From Occallatibacter sp. (lineage in GTDB: Bacteria > Acidobacteriota > Terriglobia > Terriglobales > Acidobacteriaceae), in the NCBI GenBank assembly GCA_031296165.1, contig JARLGF010000005.1:1-38623 (forward strand): 38,623 bases of DNA, in the 5' to 3' direction. The position numbers and the translations under genes were made by a program. Under the pieces are notes generated by a model. It had not been told where the DNA came from. It ran no database searches and saw nothing but the letters and a program-made list of their open reading frames with translations. Numbering within the stretch: position 1 is the first letter of the stretch; each line of letters begins with the position of its first letter. Below, piece by piece: positions 33,942 to 38,623 of this stretch.

Positions 33942-33976
33942 ACTGATCTCTGATCTCTGCCCCCTGATCTCTGTCT
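33942..33976. repeat. Array of five heptamers CTGNNNN
   Basis: Five 7-base units in perfect phase: CTGATCT three times, with one CTGCCCC and one CTGTCTC. They stop two bases before the end of the DUF4097-type reading frame. The same CTGCCCC unit occurs in the second array at 35081. Confidence 0.8.
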
Positions 33977-33977
33977 C

Positions 33978-34811
33978 TCAATGCACCCGAATCGATCCCG
34001 ACCCCGTTTCAATCCGCACCGTCGGTCCGCCGCCGCCCACTTTGCCTGTAACATGGTGGCGATCTGAAGACCCCTGCGTCAGCATTTCCCGGTCGCTGTG
34101 AATGCCGCCTGAGCCGCTTGACGCGTCCAGCGTAAACGCCGCCCCGCCAGACCAGAACTCCACGCTCCCCGAGCCTGTTTCCACGCGCCAGGGCGCAGCC
34201 GGTGTTCCGCTCACCTTGATGCCGCCCGAGCCGGTATGGGCGCGCAGGCCGCCGTGCAGGTTGCGCAGTTCAATGCTTCCCGAGCCGGTCTCCGCCTTCA
34301 CGTCACCCTCGCCGGTCTGATCGGCATAGATGCTGCCCGAACCCGTATCCGCGGAGAACCCTCCCTGCAACCCGGTGGCGTGAATGCTGCCCGAGCCGGT
34401 TGAGAGTTTCGCATTCTGGCCGACGCCGTCATCGTTTACGCTGCCTGAGCCGGTGCTGGCGTCAAGGTAGGCATTCGCCGGCGCTGTCACGTCGTAGTCG
34501 ATGCTGATGTTGTGCAGGTTCTGGTGGTGTCCCCCGATGCGCACGATGTTGCCCGTCTGCTCAATCGGCGGATGGGCCGCGATCTCCCGCACCTGCTCAT
34601 CGCTCCCGCCCCAGTTCGACTTTACCCTCCCGTAAATATGGATCTGGTTGCCCGTTCCGCGCGTCAGGTGAATATACCCTGAGCCAGTCGCCACCGATAG
34701 CTCCACATGTCCGTTCACCGCCAGGGTGCGCTCGAAAGTTGCCTCTGTCATAGCCAGCGCTGGAATTGCCGCCAGCGCCAGCACCGCTGTTGCTGCAAGA
34801 AGATGCTTCAT
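33978..34811 (-). CDS. DUF4097-type secreted TGSGS-repeat protein
   Basis: About 277 residues from ATG 34811, which has GAGGAG six bases upstream and a signal peptide (HLLAATAVLALAAIPALA) directly after it; the reading frame opens at 34916 but without a signal. The mature protein is built of about nine units carrying TGSGSI or a close variant: SVATGSGYI, ASTGSGSV, LSTGSGSI, ADTGSGSI, AETGSGSI, AHTGSGGI, VETGSGSV, ASSGSGGI and IETGSGSI. The spacing of about 19-25 residues fits a beta-helix or beta-roll, as in DUF4097/DUF2807-type adhesin-like proteins. A surface or extracellular structural role is likely. It is flanked by heptamer arrays. Confidence 0.85.
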   Translation of the reverse strand: MKHLLAATAVLALAAIPALAMTEATFERTLAVNGHVELSVATGSGYIHLTRGTGNQIHIYGRVKSNWGGSDEQVREIAAHPPIEQTGNIVRIGGHHQNLHNISIDYDVTAPANAYLDASTGSGSVNDDGVGQNAKLSTGSGSIHATGLQGGFSADTGSGSIYADQTGEGDVKAETGSGSIELRNLHGGLRAHTGSGGIKVSGTPAAPWRVETGSGSVEFWSGGAAFTLDASSGSGGIHSDREMLTQGSSDRHHVTGKVGGGGPTVRIETGSGSIRVH

Positions 34812-35162
34812 CGTGCTCCTCATTTCTTGATAAACCAGAGAACAGAGGTCAAAGGCCAAGCCGTTCCTGATACCACTTGCACCTGGCCTGCCAAACTGTC
34901 CCCTGTGCCAACCCAAATGGAATCAACCATCAACCCGTACACTCTGCCGCCGCCGCACCAACTCCGTGTCCGCTTCCGAACACCCCTGTACGCCACCGGA
35001 CACCGCGTTTCCCCGGAACACACCCAACCGCACAACCAAAAAATCACCAGCCAAACACCTATACGCAGCCCAGCCCCTCCCTGTTCCCTGACAACTGAAA
35101 ACTGACGACTGCCCCCTGACCACTGACCACTGATCCAGACAAGTGCTATCCTCCAGAGCTAG
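34812..35162. other. Divergent intergenic region, 351 bases
   Basis: It lies between the DUF4097-type gene and the CNNM gene. No convincing gene or promoter was found; a 75-residue minus-strand frame (34820-35047) lacks a start context and looks like chance. The plus strand is markedly C-rich and G-poor for about 150 bases and then runs into the heptamer array at 35081-35136. Confidence 0.6.
35081..35136. repeat. Array of eight heptamers CTGNNNN
   Basis: Eight 7-base units in perfect phase, all starting CTG; most continue A and then vary. CTGACCA occurs twice, CTGCCCC and CTGATCC once. It ends 26 bases before the ATG of the CNNM gene. The array shares its unit and phase with the one at 33942-33976. 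Confidence 0.85.
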
Positions 35163-36518
35163 ATGCACGGTCTTTCCCTGCTCAAATTTGTCGCTGTGGC
35201 CCTGCTCATCCTGGGCAACGCCTTTTTTGTGGCCGCTGAGTTCGCCCTGGTCTCCATCCGCGATACCCGCATTGAGCAGATGCTCACAGCCGGCGTTCCC
35301 GGAGCCCGCGCCGTCCGCCGCCTGCAGCAAGACCTCGACGACTTTCTCCCCGCCGTCCAGCTCGGTGTTACCCTCTGCTCTCTGGTCCTCGGCTGGCTCG
35401 GCGAACCCCTTGCCGTCGGCATCCTTCTCGGCTGGTTCGATCTGCTCCACATCAACCTGCCCCACGCCCAGGTCTACGCCAACCTCGTTGCCGTCACCCT
35501 CGGTTTTGCTTTCATTACCTACTTCCATGTCGTGGTGGGCGAACTGGTTCCCAAGGCCCTGGCCCTGCGCCGTGCCGAGGCCCTGGCCGTAGCCGTCGCG
35601 CCGCCCATGCTGCTTTTCATGTCCCTGGCCCGGCCTGCCGTGCGCCTGCTCAGTGGCTCGGCCGCCGCCGTCCTCCGCGGCTTCGATATCCCCATGACCG
35701 ACCGCGCCGCCGTCCACTCGCCGGAGGAGTTGAAGCTCATCGCCACTGCCGCCCGCCGCATGGGCGTCCTGCCCATATTCCAGGAAACCCTCATCCACCG
35801 CGCCCTCGAGCTGGACGATGTCTCCATCCGCGAAATCATGACGCCCCGCCAGAAAATCTTCTCCCTGCCCTCCAACTTGCTCGTTGAAGAGGCCAGCGCA
35901 CAGGTCATTGACCGCAAGCACTCCCGCGTCCCCGTCTACGACGAAACCCGCGGCCCCGAACACATCGTCGGTGTTGTCTACTCCAAGGACCTGGCCCGCC
36001 TCATGTACTTCCGCTCTGCCGCCAAATCGTTCGTCGAGCTCAATCTCAGCCAGGTCATGCGAGAAGTCCTCGTCGTCCCTGAAACCAAGTCCGTTCTCGA
36101 CCTCATCCGCGACTTCCAGCAGCGCCGCCGCCACATGGCCATCGTGGTGGACGAGTATGGTTCCACCGTCGGCCTGGTCACCGCAGAGGACGCCATTGAG
36201 CAGCTCACCGGAGAGCTGGACGACGAGTTCGACGATCCAACCCTCCCCATCCTCACCACGGCCTCCGGCGCTCTCCTCATGGATGGCGGCGTCAACCTCC
36301 GCGACCTGGAAACCCAGATGCAATGGAGCCTCCCGCGCGATGGCGGCGTGGAAACCCTTGCCGGCTTCCTGCTCATGCGTCTCGGCCACATCCCCAGGGA
36401 AGGCGAAAGCATTGTCTTTGAATCCCGCCGCCTCACCGTTGTCGAAATGGAAGCCCGCCGCATCGCCAAAATCCGCGTCGAGCCGGTTGAGCCAGCGGTT
36501 CCGGCATTGAACGGGTAG
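35163..36518 (+). CDS. CNNM/CorC (HlyC/CorC) family transporter-like protein
   Basis: 451 residues. The N-terminal DUF21/CNNM membrane domain starts with LILGNAFFVAAEFALVSIRDTRIE (about 16-39) and includes YFHVVVGELVPKALALRRAE (about 118-139). Two CBS domains follow (about 205-330; IMTPRQKI ... RHMAIVVDEYGSTVGLVTAEDAIEQLTGELDDEFD) and a C-terminal CorC/HlyC domain (about 340-445). The family is linked to magnesium or cobalt efflux, although 'hemolysin' is the historical label. Ligand-binding CBS domains suggest regulation by nucleotides. The ATG has only a weak ribosome-binding site. The promoter of the HigBA-type pair begins 11 bases after its stop. Confidence 0.92.
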   Translation: MHGLSLLKFVAVALLILGNAFFVAAEFALVSIRDTRIEQMLTAGVPGARAVRRLQQDLDDFLPAVQLGVTLCSLVLGWLGEPLAVGILLGWFDLLHINLPHAQVYANLVAVTLGFAFITYFHVVVGELVPKALALRRAEALAVAVAPPMLLFMSLARPAVRLLSGSAAAVLRGFDIPMTDRAAVHSPEELKLIATAARRMGVLPIFQETLIHRALELDDVSIREIMTPRQKIFSLPSNLLVEEASAQVIDRKHSRVPVYDETRGPEHIVGVVYSKDLARLMYFRSAAKSFVELNLSQVMREVLVVPETKSVLDLIRDFQQRRRHMAIVVDEYGSTVGLVTAEDAIEQLTGELDDEFDDPTLPILTTASGALLMDGGVNLRDLETQMQWSLPRDGGVETLAGFLLMRLGHIPREGESIVFESRRLTVVEMEARRIAKIRVEPVEPAVPALNG

Positions 36519-36528
36519 GATGATAAAC

Positions 36529-36558
36529 TTGACATATGTAGTCAAATATGACTACAAT
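36529..36558 (+). promoter_or_regulatory. Sigma-70 promoter with operator of the HigBA-type operon
   Basis: TTGACA (36529-36534) and TACAAT (36553-36558) are separated by 18 bases, a near-consensus housekeeping promoter. A perfect inverted repeat, TGTAGTCA and TGACTACA (36537-36544 and 36549-36556, four bases apart), fills the spacer and overlaps the -10. It is the natural operator for autorepression by the antitoxin. The predicted message starts about 20 bases before the toxin ATG. Confidence 0.85.
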
Positions 36559-36584
36559 TACCTGTTGAATCGAGTACGCTCCCG

Positions 36585-36932
36585 ATGACCAGAACGACGC
36601 GGCCCATCTCCTGGATCAAGGCTGCCCGCAAAGAGTTTGAGGACTTCCCAATCGGCGCGCAAGCGATCTGCCTGGCTGCCTTGACCATTGCGGCAGAGGG
36701 CGGCAAGGCGGATATCGTCAAGCCATTCAAGGGAGTTGGTTCCGGCATCTTTGAAATCGCGTTGCCTTGGCATGGGGATGCATTTCGAGTTGTATACGCA
36801 GTGCAAATTGCAGAGGAACTCTGGGTTCTACATGCTTTTCAGAAGAAATCGACGCAGGGAATCAAGACGCCCCAGCACGAAGTCGACTTGATTGAGAGCC
36901 GATTGAAGAAATTGAAGGAGTTACTGGGATGA
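36585..36932 (+). CDS. higB: HigB/RelE-type toxin (Gp49-like, DUF891)
   Basis: 115 residues. The sequence WIKAARKEFEDFPIGAQ ... GGKADIVKPFKGVGSGIFEIALPWHGDAFRVVYAVQIAEELWVLHAFQKKSTQGIKTPQHEVDLIESRLKKL matches the phage-derived Gp49-like/HigB toxins of the RelE superfamily; FRVVY and LHAFQKKS are the recurrent strands. Such toxins cleave mRNA on the ribosome. The gene is upstream of its antitoxin, which is the higBA order, and its last bases overlap the antitoxin start (ATGA). It follows a strong promoter with an internal operator and has a short leader with a weak ribosome-binding site. Confidence 0.9.
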   Translation: MTRTTRPISWIKAARKEFEDFPIGAQAICLAALTIAAEGGKADIVKPFKGVGSGIFEIALPWHGDAFRVVYAVQIAEELWVLHAFQKKSTQGIKTPQHEVDLIESRLKKLKELLG

Positions 36933-37255
36933 AAAGCCAACCAATCGAGATCGTCCGCGGCAGCGGCAATGTCTTCCGCGACCTGGGCCATGCCAGCCCC
37001 GATGTAGAGCAGTTGAAGGCCATCCTGGCTGCGGAGATCATCAAGATGCTCGACCGTCAGGCATTGACGGTCCGCGGTGCGCACGCCCGCACGGGAATTG
37101 CCGCCGCTGATTTTTCCCGCATCCGCAATGCCGACCTGGACCGCTTTACCCTTGACCGCCTGGTCTCGATCATCAATCGCCTCGGCTCACGGGTCGACGT
37201 GCGCGTCAAAGTTCGGGCCATCGTTCCTGTCCAGGAAGCCGTCGCCGTAGACTGA
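36929..37255 (+). CDS. higA: HigA-type antitoxin, XRE helix-turn-helix
   Basis: 108 residues. The middle (VEQLKAILAAEIIKMLDRQALTVRGAHARTGIAAADFSRIRNADLDRFTLDRLVSIINRLGSRVDV) is an XRE-type helix-turn-helix close to HTH_37, the usual antitoxin of HigB/Gp49-like toxins. It should bind the toxin and, with it, the operator at 36537-36556. ATGA overlap with the toxin gene couples their translation. The tail VRAIVPVQEAVAVD is a short extension. Confidence 0.9.
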   Translation: MKSQPIEIVRGSGNVFRDLGHASPDVEQLKAILAAEIIKMLDRQALTVRGAHARTGIAAADFSRIRNADLDRFTLDRLVSIINRLGSRVDVRVKVRAIVPVQEAVAVD

Positions 37256-37298
37256 AGTGCACGTTCACCCCATGATTCCAAACCCAACAAGGATACTC

Positions 37299-38623
37299 AT
37301 GCCGAATTCCAGCGAACACACCAGCGAAGCAATATCTCCCACATCCGGACCCACCCGTCGCGAACTCCTGCAGGGCTCGCTCGCCGTGGCCGGCGCTGCC
37401 GTCGCTTCCTCCCTCGCGCCCTCCATGCTCCACGCGCAAACGTCCGCCAAGCGCCCCAATCTCGTCTTCTTCCTGGGCGAGGGCCAGCGCGCCGACGCCC
37501 TGTCCATCGCCGGCAATCCCATTCTCAAGACGCCCAACCACGACCGCATCGGCCGCGAGGGCATGCGCTTCCAGAACGCCTTCTGCACCAACGCGCTCTG
37601 CGGCCCTGCGCGCGCGGCAGCGCTTACCGGCATGAACTCCCGCGCCACCGGAGCGCTGTCCAACGAGCACCTCAACATTCCTTTGCCGTCTGACATTCCG
37701 CTCTTTACTGACCTGCTGCGCGAAGCCGGCTATGAAGTTGCCATTCTCGGCAAGGTGCACGTGCGCAACGGCGTCGAGGAGCGCAACTGGGACTATTACT
37801 TCGGCCACAACGATCCCTCCAACAACTACAACAATCCCTTCTTCAAGGAAGGCCGCAAAGGCAAGGTCGGCCCGGAAAAGCAGTATCGTAATGTCTATCC
37901 CGACGACCTCACCGTGGACCGCGCCCTGGCCTGGATGGCCGAGGATCGCGGCGACAAGCCCTTCTGTCTGCTGGTCTGGTTTGTCGCCCCGCACGAGCCT
38001 TTCTTCCGCGCCCGCCGCCATCAGGATCTCTATCGCGGCGTCGTGATTCCCAAGCCCGCAACCTTTGACGACGACCTCAAGGGCTACCCCGGCAAGCCCC
38101 AGGGCTTTATGGATGCCACCAACAAGATCGGCACCACCTACTCGCATCCCGCCTGCGGATCGCTCGAAGGCATCGTCAAGGATTACTACGCCGGCCTTGT
38201 TGCCGTGGATGAAAATATCGGACGCATCTTCAAGTTCCTCGAAAAGAAAAACATCCTCGACTCGACCGCCATCGTCCACAGCTCCGACCATGGATACTTC
38301 CTGGGCGAGTGGCGTCTCTTCGACAAGCGGCTCATGCACGAGCCCTCCATCCGCGTCCCGCTTCAGATCCGTTATCCCCGGCGCATTCCCGCCGGCACCG
38401 TGCGCCATGAGATGGTTCTCGACATCGATCTGGCTCCCACCTTCCTCGATCTTGCCGGCCTGCCCATTCCCGCGCACATGCAGGGCAAAAGCGTGCTCCC
38501 GCTGGCCAAGTCGCCCGATCCCGCCTTCCGCAAGGAGTGGTATTACGAGTACTTCGAGTGGCCGAACCCCGAATCGGTGCGCCCCCACCGCGGCATTCGC
38601 ACCGAGCGCTACAAGCTCATCCA
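37299..38623 (+). CDS. Tat-exported sulfatase, 3' end cut by window
   Basis: 441 residues are visible, and the gene continues beyond the window. AAGGA stands about seven bases before the ATG; an in-frame ATG at 37272 is less likely. A twin-arginine signal (TRRELLQGSLAVAGAAVASSL, about 19-39) is present. The formylglycine site is C101 in CGPARAAALTG, which fits the CxPxR core, and a metal-ligand pair is SSDHG (D330, H331). The first metal motif is FFLGEGQRAD instead of the usual DDQR, so the two calcium-binding Asp are not both present (E61, G62). It should cleave sulfate esters in the periplasm once activated by a formylglycine-generating enzyme, which is not encoded in the window. Confidence 0.9.
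   Translation, partial: MPNSSEHTSEAISPTSGPTRRELLQGSLAVAGAAVASSLAPSMLHAQTSAKRPNLVFFLGEGQRADALSIAGNPILKTPNHDRIGREGMRFQNAFCTNALCGPARAAALTGMNSRATGALSNEHLNIPLPSDIPLFTDLLREAGYEVAILGKVHVRNGVEERNWDYYFGHNDPSNNYNNPFFKEGRKGKVGPEKQYRNVYPDDLTVDRALAWMAEDRGDKPFCLLVWFVAPHEPFFRARRHQDLYRGVVIPKPATFDDDLKGYPGKPQGFMDATNKIGTTYSHPACGSLEGIVKDYYAGLVAVDENIGRIFKFLEKKNILDSTAIVHSSDHGYFLGEWRLFDKRLMHEPSIRVPLQIRYPRRIPAGTVRHEMVLDIDLAPTFLDLAGLPIPAHMQGKSVLPLAKSPDPAFRKEWYYEYFEWPNPESVRPHRGIRTERYKLI

Noticed and set aside
33942-35136. CRISPR array
   Set aside because: Units are 7 bases with no spacers and no cas genes are present.
34923-36545. 540-residue minus-strand frame opposite the CNNM gene
   Set aside because: It mirrors the CNNM coding sequence, whose plus-strand product has clear domains; the minus product is rich in Gly, Glu and Asp with no motif.
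37206-38588. 460-residue minus-strand frame opposite the sulfatase
   Set aside because: The plus strand encodes a clear Tat-sulfatase over the same bases; the minus product looks like a codon shadow.

Overview
The window reads as chromosomal DNA of an acidobacterium, most like the Terriglobus/Granulicella/Edaphobacter group (Acidobacteriaceae). I infer this from gene content, not from a search. The pointers are tandem long ABC permeases of the acidobacterial 'ADOP' type, a TonB-receptor-like protein with an N-terminal carboxypeptidase-regulatory domain, a very large Ig-repeat lipoprotein, a beta-propeller diguanylate cyclase, a GC-rich composition and many secreted carbohydrate-active enzymes. 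No rRNA, tRNA, CRISPR array, phage module or insertion sequence was seen.

Layout. (1) 1-8015, plus strand: an efflux operon with the end of one MacB-type permease, a second complete permease, an ABC ATPase, a TolC-like outer-membrane protein, a sigma-54-dependent response regulator and an NtrY-like sensor kinase. The last four genes overlap or nearly touch, so the export machinery and its regulation are probably made together. (2) 8027-13847, minus strand: a propeller/GGDEF sensor protein, tRNA-dihydrouridine synthase, a small conserved-looking protein, ribosomal protein L31 and a secreted SGNH hydrolase. (3) 14016-18758, minus strand: a 1,560-residue lipoprotein built of Ig-like repeats, with a clear intrinsic terminator. 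(4) 19046-21957: a DnaC/IstB-type ATPase, a 46-residue membrane ORF on the opposite strand, a single-pass membrane protein and an OmpA-like protein whose 3' end carries a run of hairpins ending in a strong terminator. (5) 22211-27568, plus strand: a Tat-exported GH127-type glycosidase, a small secreted protein and a GH92 alpha-mannosidase. (6) 27606-34811: an NAD-dependent epimerase, a beta-helical membrane protein, a TonB-receptor-like protein and two divergent HAD phosphatases, then a DUF4097-type TGSGS-repeat protein. (7) 35163-38623, plus strand: a CNNM/CorC transporter-like protein, a HigBA-type toxin-antitoxin pair with a textbook promoter/operator, and a Tat-exported sulfatase cut by the window end.

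The parts I find least explained by standard annotation are four. Two intergenic arrays of phased heptamers (CTGNNNN) flank the DUF4097 gene. A hairpin-dense 3' region follows the OmpA-like gene. The response regulator appears to start at ATC behind an excellent Shine-Dalgarno. A 46-residue membrane ORF lies opposite its neighbours. I see no convincing evidence for a wholly new multi-gene system. The efflux/two-component operon and the secreted glycan-degrading genes are the main functional units.
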